Shown piece after piece: positions 7,732 through 13,925 of a DNA stretch of 15,000 bases (the first letter of the stretch is position 1; every line of letters starts with the position of its first letter). The notes under the pieces were generated by a model. That model was given only the letters and a program-made list of their open reading frames with translations, was not told the DNA's origin and did no database searches. Both the position numbers and the translations under genes were made by a program. The DNA is taken from the NCBI GenBank assembly GCA_963170055.1, contig CAUJGJ010000313.1, forward strand, positions 7,449,979 to 7,464,978. Reading direction: 5' to 3'. This DNA is from Halisarca cf. caerulea. Its lineage: Eukaryota > Porifera > Demospongiae > Chondrillida > Halisarcidae.

Positions 7732-8036
7732 CAATGACACCTCTCTAAACCGAACCATGTGTAATCTGGACCCTCTCTAAACTGAACCATCTGTATTCTG
7801 AAACCTCTCTAAACTGAATCATCTGTAATCTGGACCCTCTCTAAACTGGACCATCTGTAATCTGAAACCTCTCTAAACTGGACCATCTGTAATCTGGAGC
7901 CTCTCTAAACTGGATGTGTATTCAAGTCCTGCTCTCTATATTTGCTGTACATGTGGAACCTCTCTAATCCGGAAACCTCTCTAAATCACGCTTTTTCTTC
8001 CGTCCCAAGGGTGTTCACTTCAGAGCGGTTACACTG
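7732..8036. mobile_element. MITE-like element E containing a 32-bp tandem array
   Basis: The left end CAATGACACCTCTCTAAACC (CAGTG with one change) and the right end GAGCGGTTACACTG followed by TA (8037-8038) are degenerate inverted ends of the CAGTGRRACC group. The 305-bp interior is mostly a tandem array. A further solo copy of the terminal motif, GTGGAACCTCTCTAATCCGG, lies at about 7953-7972. There is no coding capacity. Confidence 0.6.
7740..7915 (+). repeat. 32-bp minisatellite of six units
   Basis: CCTCTCTAAAC starts at 7740, 7772, 7804, 7836, 7868 and 7900, so all five steps are exactly 32 bp. Each unit is roughly bipartite: CCTCTCTAAACTGGACC, then ATCTGTAATCTGGA. The CCTCTCTAAACCG half closely resembles the MITE terminal motif ACCTCTCTAATCCG, so the array appears to be amplified terminal sequence. 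Confidence 0.95.
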
Positions 8037-8238
8037 TACATATGTATGTACAGACCAGTGTAGTGCACACATATGTACGTACAGACCAGTGTAGTGCACA
8101 CATATGTACGTACGTACAGACCAGTGTAGTGCACACATATGTACGTACGTACAGACCAGTGTAGTGCACACATACGTACGTACAGACCAGTGTAGTACAT
8201 ACGTACGTATGTACGTACAGACCAGTGTAGTGCACACA
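8037..8238 (+). repeat. 31/35-bp minisatellite, left part
   Basis: CAGACCAGTGTAGT starts at 8051, 8082, 8117, 8152, 8183 and 8218, giving steps of 31, 35, 35, 31 and 35. The 4-bp differences reflect the number of ACGT tetramers between conserved blocks. The array begins right after the TA at the end of element E and is interrupted at 8239 by a transposon. The tyrosine-rich minus-strand frames of 74-98 codons are artefacts. Confidence 0.95.
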
Positions 8239-8377
8239 TAGTCTGACGTAGCCAGACCCATGCTCGCCGTGACTGACGTCACCGGGAAGGCAAGAAAGGG
8301 TCTGGGGCATTTCGTATACGGAGTTTGTGCAAAAGAGGCGGAGTCAACATAATGTGAATATCATTACCACTAATATC

Positions 8378-8555
8378 ATGGCCGTCGCAAGTAAACTGAA
8401 CTATAGACTGAACCAACGATTGCTCTTCGAACCTTTGCAAGACTAAATGTCACTTAAAGAGCAGCAACTTACTTCTATTATTCGAATCCTTGACAACAAG
8501 GAAGAGTTTGTGTGTCTGCCAACAAAGTTCAGGAAAAACTTACATCATAGCGGAG
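8378..8555 (+). pseudogene. RecQ/DEAD-like helicase N-terminal fragment
   Basis: A frame starting at ATG 8378 reads 22 codons, hits TAA at 8444-8446, and resumes at ATG 8447 in the same frame. The second part contains SLKEQQLTSIIRILDNKEEF followed by VCLPTKFRKNL. This fits the start of superfamily-2 RecQ-like helicases, where an LKxEQ-type Q-motif precedes VxLPTGxGKS, the ATP-binding Walker A. The Walker A is ruined here: the expected glycines are replaced and the final serine is Asn. About 50 residues are recognisable, against several hundred in a complete helicase. The in-frame stop, damaged motif and abrupt end make it a dead fragment carried inside the transposon. The identification is by motif memory, without alignment. 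Confidence 0.55.
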
Positions 8556-8602
8556 TTATCCACATGCATGTAGTGATCGAGGATCGAACCTTCTCATCGG
8601 AA

Positions 8603-8757
8603 AAAGAGAACGGACCAGTTGAGGCGTTCAGTTTAGGGGTTGGCTAGGGGATAAATACTCAAATTGCTGAACGCTCAAGCGACAAGAGTGCGCACGAGCG
8701 AGTCAGAAGATAGATACTCGGCTAAAAAGTGGAAATGGCCGCGGGTCCGTTCTCTTT
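8603..8757. repeat. Imperfect central palindrome inside the transposon
   Basis: AAAGAGAACGGACC (8603-8616) is the exact inverse of GGTCCGTTCTCTTT (8744-8757). Nested inside, TTGAGGCGTTCAG (about 8620-8632) pairs with CTGAACGCTCAA (8667-8678), one base unpaired. The right arm carries about 65 extra bases, suggesting a symmetric structure later broken by insertion. Confidence 0.75.
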
Positions 8758-9025
8758 ACCTGATCTGAAAGTTATTGGGCGGTCCTTACATGGTACACTG
8801 TGTAACTCTAAGATCCACCGCTTTTTGGCAAGCTTGAACATTTGCCAAAGCACCACAAGGCTTACTAATGAGATTCATTCACTTTTAATCATATTCATAT
8901 GGAATTTAAACATATTCACGATGTCTGGCAAAACTCCGGACATTTCACGCTAACTGCCTACAAATGCCCCAGACCCTTTCTCCCGCCTATTTAATATGGC
9001 GGAAAGGGTCGGCTACGCCAGACTA

Positions 9026-9158
9026 GTGCACACATACGTACAGACCAGTGTAGTACTTATGTACGTACGTACAGACCAGTGTAGTACATACGTACGTACG
9101 TACAGACCAGTGTAGTACACACATACGTACAGACCAGTGTAGTGCACACATATGTACA
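9026..9158 (+). repeat. 27/31-bp minisatellite, right part
   Basis: This continues the array split by the transposon. CAGACCAGTGTAGT starts at 9041, 9072, 9103 and 9130, giving steps of 31, 31 and 27. Units again differ by multiples of 4 bp. Confidence 0.94.
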
Positions 9159-9484
9159 TGAATTCATAGTGTGGAAAATGAATTCTTTGACAGTTGAAAG
9201 TGTTGGTGATTTCATATGAGAATTGATTAAGAGAATGTTTTGTGTCATTTTGTGAAAGTAAATGTGTTTATTTTTTGAGCACATGGAAAAATCAAATATG
9301 TGGGTTGAGTCTTAAAGATATGTACATAAGTATGTATGTATATACATACATATATATGTATGTACTGTTTCCTGTGTGTATTTTGTGCTTCACTTTGAAC
9401 ATGTGCTACAGTGTCAGGATGTCAGGGTATCATATATGGACTGGGGGGCCTTTAGCCATAGGCTATTCTGGGGTTCTGCCTGCA
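9159..9484. other. Unassigned sequence with a TATGTATGTA tract
   Basis: A GTATGTATATACATACATAT-type tract lies at about 9330-9365. The rest shows no coding signal. A frame of 88 codons crosses the tract and has no recognisable domain. Confidence 0.4.
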
Positions 9485-9552
9485 CTGGTCAGAGGTGGTT
9501 GGGTCTAACCAGCAAAATTCACAGCCAACCACCTCTAACTTTCAGAGACCAG
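9485..9552 (+). repeat. Perfect 12-bp inverted repeat (hairpin) with outer stem
   Basis: AGAGGTGGTTGG (9491-9502) pairs with CCAACCACCTCT (9525-9536) around a 22-nt loop. An outer stem CTGGTC (9485-9490) / GACCAG (9547-9552) closes it after a one-sided bulge. An AATAAA hexamer follows at 9571-9576. It could be a foldback remnant or an RNA structure near a 3' end; function is unknown. Confidence 0.7.
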
Positions 9553-9625
9553 ATGATGTGAAATCACAGTAATAAAGTCTTTTCTCTAAACCTGTTTTTC
9601 GTGATTAAAACACTTCATTAGCCTC

Positions 9626-9862
9626 ATGTTTAGTCTGAATATCTTGAAAAAAGCCATCAATGATGTATTTAGTCGGAATATTCACTTAGAAGTATGTAGT
9701 TCTTCAAATGGTGTTAGCTGTGAATTGTTTGACTTGATTACCACCTTGGATGATTACCTGGGCAGAACCCTGCTATTCCCACAGGCACTCAGTAATAGCA
9801 GCTTGGGAATGGAAGAGAACATGACCTACTGCAGCCACCGAACAAATTCTAATTTGATTTAA
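9626..9862 (+). CDS. 78-codon ORF of unknown function (possible exon or transposon remnant)
   Basis: This is one of the few frames in the window of mixed amino-acid composition that does not run through a simple repeat. It starts MFSLNILKKAINDVFSRNIH, contains a Leu/Asp/Thr-rich centre (DLITTLDDYLGRTLL), and ends shortly before the SINE-like module. No membrane segment, signal peptide or family motif is recognised. An in-frame TAG lies just upstream of the ATG, so if real it would be a self-contained short ORF or a first coding exon. No clear splice sites bound it. The length is within what chance allows, so coding status is unproven. Confidence 0.2.
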   Translation: MFSLNILKKAINDVFSRNIHLEVCSSSNGVSCELFDLITTLDDYLGRTLLFPQALSNSSLGMEENMTYCSHRTNSNLI

Positions 9863-9889
9863 TGTGATTGTGTGTGTGAGTGAGTGTGT

Positions 9890-9976
9890 GGGATACTGGG
9901 GGCCTTAATAGTAGCCTCTGGCTAATGGCTCACCCAGTTTAAATAAGAAAATATTATTATTATTATTATTATTATT
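9890..9976 (+). mobile_element. SINE-like 3' module, copy 2, with (ATT)8 tail
   Basis: ATAGTAGCCTCTGGCTAA (9908-9925), then CACCCAGTTTAAATAAGAAA, ends in eight ATT triplets at 9953-9976. It matches the module at 1781-1822. The short-motif tail at the 3' side argues for target-primed retrotransposition. The 5' portion is not defined. Confidence 0.5.
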
Positions 9977-10274
9977 AACAGTATTTGTAGGTACATAGGT
10001 GGGTGTAATTTGTCAATCTACTGTACGTACAGTGTGTGTGTGTGTGAGAGAGTGTGTGCTTCGTCTGTCTGTTATGTGGCGTTGGTATGCATGCCATACC
10101 AAATTCAGCGGCAGCTGGCGTACACCCTGTGTGACCAAATGTGGTTGCTATGCATTTTTAACTGAATGGGCCTACATAATTCGTTAGCTAATTAGACCCT
10201 TAAGGGCGTAATTTGTTGCTATTTTTAACCCTGAAACTGATAATTTGCAGACTGTCTGATGCACGTATGCTCTG
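9977..10274. other. Unassigned sequence with a short (GT)n patch
   Basis: A GT patch with a GAGAGAG interruption lies near 10030-10057. No other feature is supported. Confidence 0.4.
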
Positions 10275-10576
10275 CAATGAAACCTTGATAGTTTAGAACT
10301 TTCTATGAAATCTGACCATATCCTGAGGTACAATTACCGTACAATCACTGTACAATCACCGTACAATCACTGTACAATCACCGTACAATCACTGTACAAT
10401 GACCGTACAATCACTGTACAATCACCGTATAATCACTGTACAATGACCGTATAATCACCGTACAATCGCCGTACAATCACCGTACAATCACCATGTTTGA
10501 CGTACTAGGAAACACGTGGTAACCTGACATCCGTTCGAGGCCCGTGGAGTGCTGGATCATGGTGGTTTCACTGTAT
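10275..10576. mobile_element. MITE-like shell surrounding an 11-bp tandem array
   Basis: The left side CAATGAAACCTTGATAGTTT and the right side GGATCATGGTGGTTTCACTG, followed by TA, look like degenerate inverted ends of the CAGTGAAACC group (minus-strand right end CAGTGAAACCACCATGATCC). More than half of the interior is an 11-bp array. The left end is less certain than the right. Confidence 0.45.
10328..10492 (+). repeat. 11-bp minisatellite, 15 units
   Basis: Fifteen consecutive 11-bp units of GTACAATCACC or GTACAATCACT fill exactly 165 bp with no indel. ACC and ACT endings alternate through the first part, giving a 22-bp higher-order unit. Variants with GTATAATCAC and GTACAATGACC occur in the second half. 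Confidence 0.97.
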
Positions 10577-10699
10577 GTTGACATTTGTGCACTGAATATT
10601 CAGTAATCTTTCCTGTAATTTGTACCGAGTTTATAATGGATTTTTCTAAATAAACAGTTCATGATTTAAAAAAGAAAATTTATGTTCTATTTGTGTTTG

Positions 10700-10701
<2 letters not shown>
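10577..10701 (+). other. Unassigned sequence with a possible poly(A) signal
   Basis: AATAAA occurs at 10649-10654 in an AT-rich context, with AAAAAAGAAAA some 20 bases later. It could be a 3' end signal, but no upstream gene is established and the hexamer alone is weak evidence. Confidence 0.2.

Positions 10702-10769
<68 letters not shown>
10702..10769 (+). repeat. (GT)34 perfect microsatellite
   Basis: 68 nt of uninterrupted GT, the longest perfect GT tract in this part of the window. Confidence 0.98.
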
Positions 10770-10770
<1 letters not shown>

Positions 10771-10830
10771 GACGAAGAGCATATTATCTATCCCTGATAT
10801 ATGTACGTACACTTTCAGTACTGTGTGTGA

Positions 10831-11018
10831 AAGCTCACAATCCAGTGAAAAGCTCGCAATCCAGTGAAAAGCTTGCAATCCAGTGAAAAGCTCGCAATCC
10901 AGTGAAAAGCTCGCAATCCAGTGAAAAGCTCGCAATCCAGTGAAAAGCTCACAATCCAGTGAAAAGCTCACAATCCAGTGAACAGCTCACAATCCAGTGA
11001 AAAGCTCACAATCTGGTA
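10831..11018 (+). repeat. 19-bp minisatellite, ten units
   Basis: AAGCTCRCAATCCAGTGAA begins at 10831 and recurs every 19 bp through 11002, with the last unit diverging at AATCTGG. CGCAATCC units dominate the centre and CACAATCC units the edges. The minus-strand peptide repeats of about 94 codons are artefacts. Confidence 0.97.
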
Positions 11019-11036
11019 ATGATTCTGTGTTGTAAC

Positions 11037-11060
11037 ATTCACTGGATTGAAAGTGCTTGC
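11037..11060 (-). repeat. Inverted partial copy of the 19-bp unit
   Basis: TTCACTGGATTGAAAGTGCTT is, on the minus strand, AAGCACTTTCAATCCAGTGAA. That is the 19-bp unit with a 2-bp expansion after AAGC. It lies 20-30 bp beyond the array in opposite orientation. Confidence 0.65.
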
Positions 11061-11294
11061 ACCCTGTTTGAATGTCTGAATATGGCAAACTTGATACTGT
11101 GGGCATTCCAAGTACTTGAAGTATGCATTGGTCCGTTGATAACCATTGTTGATTGCCACTGTGTGGCTTCTCCATTGCCCCTGTGACTTGTGTGTCTGTC
11201 TGGTTGCTGTGTTGCCTTGGTAACATAGGGAGCTGTAGTCTTTTACAGGCCAGACTGCTTTTTTGGTACTGTAATGTCACCAGCCAGTGCACCG
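11061..11294. other. Unique sequence with an X-box-like motif
   Basis: GTTGCCTTGGTAAC at 11211-11224 differs by one base from the palindromic RFX X-box GTTGCCATGGTAAC. Short frames on both strands lack recognisable domains. No element ends are seen. Confidence 0.35.
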
Positions 11295-11478
11295 CAGTAG
11301 AGACTCTATTCCGGACACCTTTGGACCAGAAAGGACGTACTCATTATTGAGGTGTCCTCATTTCAGCGGCTGAAGGTGTACTATTGCGAAAGGAGAACCA
11401 TTTGCGTCCAGTGGCATGTGTGTCCATAATTAGATGGTTGTCCGCCATCCAGGGGTCTGGATTAAAAGGGCTCCACTG
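11295..11478. mobile_element. MITE family F, copy 1
   Basis: The left end is CAGTAGAGACTCTATTCCGG. The right end, read on the minus strand, is CAGTGGAGCCCTTTTAATCC. An internal GAGGTGTCCTCATTTCAG resembles GAGGTGTCCTTATTTTATCAG at about 12881 in the other family F copy. The 184-bp body is non-coding. The TA target site is not preserved. Confidence 0.55.
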
Positions 11479-11856
11479 TGCTCTGGCCAACTGGGACGTG
11501 GTGTGAGGCTAGTGGGTTTATATATGCGTAAATTGTAAATTACGCCATTCCTGAATGTTTGTTCTTTTGCGACGTACATACGTATGTGTGTATACTCTAC
11601 ATGCATACGCACATGGATGGATGATTTGGTGTACATCCATATGTATGCATACAATAGCTTCAGTATACTATTGAAGTGTGATTTCGGACATATCTACATA
11701 CGTACGTACATACGTATGAATTAATTGCATGTAGACTAAAATGTGTTCTTTATGCAAATGTGCATACACGTGCTTTTGTGTGTGTGTGTGTGTATACGTA
11801 CGTATGTACCTATGTACCTATGTACCTATGTACCTATGTACGTACGTACGTAGGTA
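11479..11856. repeat. TACGTA tracts, including (TACCTATG)n
   Basis: Patchy GTACGTAC/CATACGTA tracts lie near 11572-11590 and 11692-11720, with a short GT run at 11776-11793. An 8-bp TACCTATG unit is repeated about four times at roughly 11806-11840. The intervening sequence is unassigned. Confidence 0.7.
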
Positions 11857-11918
11857 CAGTGGAACCTTCTACTATGGGATTCTGAAGCAGTGAATTTTGC
11901 ATAATCTGCACCCACTGG

Positions 11919-11920
<2 letters not shown>
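11857..11920 (+). mobile_element. Truncated MITE left end
   Basis: TA plus CAGTGGAACCTTCTACTATG starts an element of the CAGTGRRACC group. Recognisable sequence stops at the large GT block at 11921, and no matching right end is seen. Confidence 0.4.
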
Positions 11921-11994
<74 letters not shown>

Positions 11995-12144
11995 ATGCGT
12001 GCAGGCGGGCAAGCGTGTGTGTGTGTGTGCATGCGGGCGGGCGGGCGGGCGAGCGCGCGAACGTGTGTGTGTGTGTGTGCGTATGTACATGCGGGCGGAC
12101 AGGCAAGTGTGTGTGTGTGTGTGTGTGTGTTCGTGCATGTGTGC

Positions 12145-12187
<43 letters not shown>

Positions 12188-12196
12188 CGTGTGTGG

Positions 12197-12292
<96 letters not shown>
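11921..12292 (+). repeat. 372-bp alternating purine-pyrimidine block, (GT)n with GC-rich inserts
   Basis: GT dinucleotides with interruptions such as GCATGCGTGCAGGCGGGC near 11993-12010, a GGGCGGGCGGGCGGGC run followed by GAGCGCGCGAACG (about 12034-12062), and GCGTATGTACATGCGGGC. Much of the block alternates strictly between purine and pyrimidine and includes CGCGCG. The frames of 145-190 codons on both strands, the longest in the window, are artefacts of this tract. Confidence 0.96.
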
Positions 12293-12294
<2 letters not shown>

Positions 12295-12545
12295 CTCCAC
12301 CACATTCATACATACGTATATACTGTACAATCCTTTTTGCTTTCAGTTCACACCAACTAAATAGGAGCCCACTCCTACGTACCTTCAACGTCTGTACCAC
12401 ATTCACATGCTGTGGTTTTTACTAATCATTTGTAATTGGATGATTGCAATATTCTGTCAAGGTGTCAAGCATTCCTCTTTGTCTTCTGCTGATAGATTTA
12501 AAATTCCTTCTCTTGGTAACACTTGCTTCGACACTTTGTTAAAAT
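12293..12545. other. Unassigned unique sequence
   Basis: No repeat or coding support. AGGAGCCCACTCC at about 12363 shares a short block with the 49-bp minisatellite unit, probably by chance. Confidence 0.4.
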
Positions 12546-12552
12546 TGTGTGT

Positions 12553-12618
<66 letters not shown>
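12546..12618 (+). repeat. (TG)n microsatellite
   Basis: TG tract with a single CT interruption near 12557. Frames of 65-132 codons crossing it are not credible genes. Confidence 0.97.
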
Positions 12619-12623
<5 letters not shown>

Positions 12624-12817
12624 TATTTGTATGCTGTAGGTGTGTGGGTGTGTACTCCTGGTTACATGTGCAGTGGTAGAAATAGCATTTGACATTTGCT
12701 AGGACAAATTTTGTTAGGTCTGCAATCTCATGCACGACGATCACAATATTTACATACGTATTTACGTAGATGACTAGAATCACCAGTGATGAGTTTACGT
12801 ACGTACATACATGTGTA

Positions 12818-13011
12818 TGGTGGGACGTCCATAATAAGGACACCACTTGGGTCATAGTGAGCTGTCCTGCATGTTTATGGAGGTGTCCTTATTTTATCAG
12901 ATTGAACTGTAAACATGTCAATGTGGGGTTCTTCAAATGGGACAGAGCAGTGGTGTCCTGTCAAAAGAGGTGGCTGCATTTTGGGGGTGTCCACGAATAG
13001 AGGTTTCATTG
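12818..13011. mobile_element. MITE family F, copy 2
   Basis: TA (12816-12817) precedes TGGTGGGACGTCCATAATAA. The right end, read on the minus strand, is CAATGAAACCTCTATTCGTG, with TA following at 13012-13013. Both ends carry GGACACC-type subterminal sequence. The 194-bp body is non-coding. The right TA opens directly into a TACGTACGTACG tract. Confidence 0.68.
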
Positions 13012-13115
13012 TACGTACGTACGTACGTATGTATGTATGTATGTACAGTACATACGTACGTATGTATGTACAGTACATACGCACAGTGTACGTACATATG
13101 TACATGTGCAGTGTA
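13012..13115. repeat. TACGTA/TGTACAGTACATAC tract
   Basis: TACG and TATG steps containing a repeated TGTACAGTACATACG block (about 13041 and 13067). It starts exactly at the MITE target site. Confidence 0.85.
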
Positions 13116-13223
13116 CAGTATGTGTGGATGTTTGTAGCTCTGCGTCTGAATGATCTACGTTGTGCCTTCCCTCTGTCCTGTGGACTTACGTGCGTACATA
13201 CTCTTATCTTCCATCCTTTGCAG

Positions 13224-13443
13224 ATTATCAACAGCTGTTTCAGTTCCCGGATTACTAGATCAGTTATTTTCACCTCCTTTTTATTTGATCGTCTGGTTTC
13301 CTTACCAAAAGGAGATTCGGGATTGACCAGTGATGTCATCCGGAGGTAACTCCATTCCGTCTTACAACCCGGCCACCTACCCCCACTCACCGGGCTACCA
13401 TTCACCCATAGCATCGGTTAGTGACACTGCAGACATGTGTGCT
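13224..13443 (+). CDS. Candidate exon with start codon: Ser/Pro/Tyr/His-rich N-terminus
   Basis: A strong acceptor-like pyrimidine tract ends in TTTGCAG at 13223. The ORF begins at ATG 13333, after an in-frame TGA at 13324-13326, and reads MSSGGNSIPSYNPATYPHSP, then GYHSPIASVSDTADMCAVC. Codons favour C or G at the third position, unlike the AT/GT-rich surroundings, and the DNA is unique. SP and YP/YH repeats are typical of disordered N-termini of transcription factors. Two donors are possible: TCG/GTTAGT (GT at 13417) and GCT/GTATGT (GT at 13444). The Cys-X2-Cys at the second donor may begin a zinc finger, but it partly reads into the adjoining repeat. Unspliced, the frame stops at 13468-13470. 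Coding status is inferred, and the family is not recognised. Confidence 0.35.
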
Positions 13444-13446
13444 GTA

Positions 13447-13674
13447 TGTAGGGATTTTTCTAAAAAATAATCCCAGGGGGGCATATTGAAACTTTCTACA
13501 CTTTAGGGGGGGCTAGCCATGTCCCTTCATACAGTATGAATTAAAATTTATATCATTGATCATGATCTATCTCAGGGGGGGGGGGGGCAGAACAACTTTC
13601 AAGGGGGCATGATCCATCTCTGGGGGAGGGGGGGGGGGGGGGAGCAAAGTGCCCACCCCTCTAAAAAACCCTGC
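13447..13674. mobile_element. G-run-rich interspersed repeat with AGGGATTTTTCTA ends
   Basis: TAGGGATTTTTCTAAAAAAT at the left and CCTCTAAAAAACCCTGC at the right are imperfect inverted ends (minus-strand right GCAGGGTTTTTTAGAGG). The inside repeats a module of about 45 bp: a G run, then ACTTTC, then another G run, then CATGATCYATCTC (copies at 13561 and 13608). G runs reach 13 bases (13575-13587) and 15 bases (13628-13642). It is probably a non-autonomous element; the class is unknown. Confidence 0.5.
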
Positions 13675-13737
13675 TTTATGTATGTAGTACGTATGTACAG
13701 TTCCTTAGACTATGGTGGCTGCACAGTACATGTCATG

Positions 13738-13925
13738 CGGTATTTGGCCCCCTGCCGTATTGGTTCTGCCGGGCCTAAAAGGGCAGATAACGCGGATGCC
13801 GAAATGGTTCCGCCCTTCCGAAAATGGCCCCCTTGGAATTCACAGAAGTAGAGCGATTGCCGTGAACAGAATGATCGAAACAGGAAGAAATCAAACAAAA
13901 TCGATAGCAATTTGAAGTGATAGTA
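13738..13925 (+). promoter_or_regulatory. CpG-containing promoter-like block upstream of a small ORF
   Basis: Unlike its neighbours this block has frequent CpG, a CTTCCG (inverted ETS core CGGAAG) and AAAATGGC (13821-13828), a match to the YY1-type core. It leads into an ATG at 13926. No TATA element is obvious. The promoter role is inferred from composition only. Confidence 0.25.

Larger units (their letters stand above)
8239..9025. mobile_element. 787-bp inverted-repeat transposon with 9-bp target duplication
   Basis: The left end TAGTCTGACGTAGCCAGACC and the right end (minus strand TAGTCTGGCGTAGCCGACCC) are terminal inverted repeats. A further subterminal perfect inverted repeat of 20 bp, AGAAAGGGTCTGGGGCATTT, lies at 8293-8312 and 8962-8981. 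The flanks carry the 9-bp direct repeat GTGCACACA (8230-8238 and 9026-9034) inside the minisatellite, which shows insertion after the array formed. The interior contains a helicase-like fragment and a broken central palindrome (8603-8632 against 8667-8757). A TGACGTCA octamer lies at 8274-8281. The 9-bp duplication recalls Mutator-like elements, but no transposase is present, so the superfamily is uncertain. Confidence 0.82.

Noticed and set aside
7740..7915. Possible CRISPR array with 32-bp period
   Set aside because: The whole 32-bp unit is conserved with no unique spacers, and it resembles MITE termini.
7986..8310. Tyr/Cys-rich minus-strand frames of 74-98 codons
   Set aside because: They translate the 31/35-bp minisatellite; the same peptide appears in all three frames.
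8729..8953. 74-codon ORF in the right half of the 787-bp transposon
   Set aside because: It starts within the palindrome arm, has no recognisable motif, and is not in frame with the helicase fragment.
9446..9510. tRNA-like or SINE head region (GGGGTTCTGCC resembling a B box)
   Set aside because: No matching A box, cloverleaf or terminal pairing could be found; only the local hairpin is supported.
10687..10971. 94-codon minus-strand frame with repeated FSLDCELFTGL-like peptides
   Set aside because: It is the translation of the 19-bp array, and the peptide periodicity follows the DNA repeat.
11153..11350. 65-codon Cys/Leu-rich frame
   Set aside because: It runs into the left end of a MITE at 11295 and lacks any motif or splice framework.
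11826..12425. Reading frames of 145-190 codons on both strands
   Set aside because: They are His-Thr or Cys-Val dipeptide translations of the GT block, open in all frames because the dinucleotide has no stop codons.
12875..13414. 179-codon minus-strand frame
   Set aside because: Its C-terminal half runs through the TACGTA tract and a MITE, and it has no recognisable domain. The + strand candidate exon over the same DNA has better splice signals and composition. It was kept as a shadow, though its first 90 codons cannot be fully excluded.
13400..13470. Nuclear-receptor zinc-finger start (CAVC followed by RD)
   Set aside because: Only four residues match a C4 finger start, and the sequence enters an interspersed repeat at once. 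It was not asserted beyond noting a Cys-X2-Cys.
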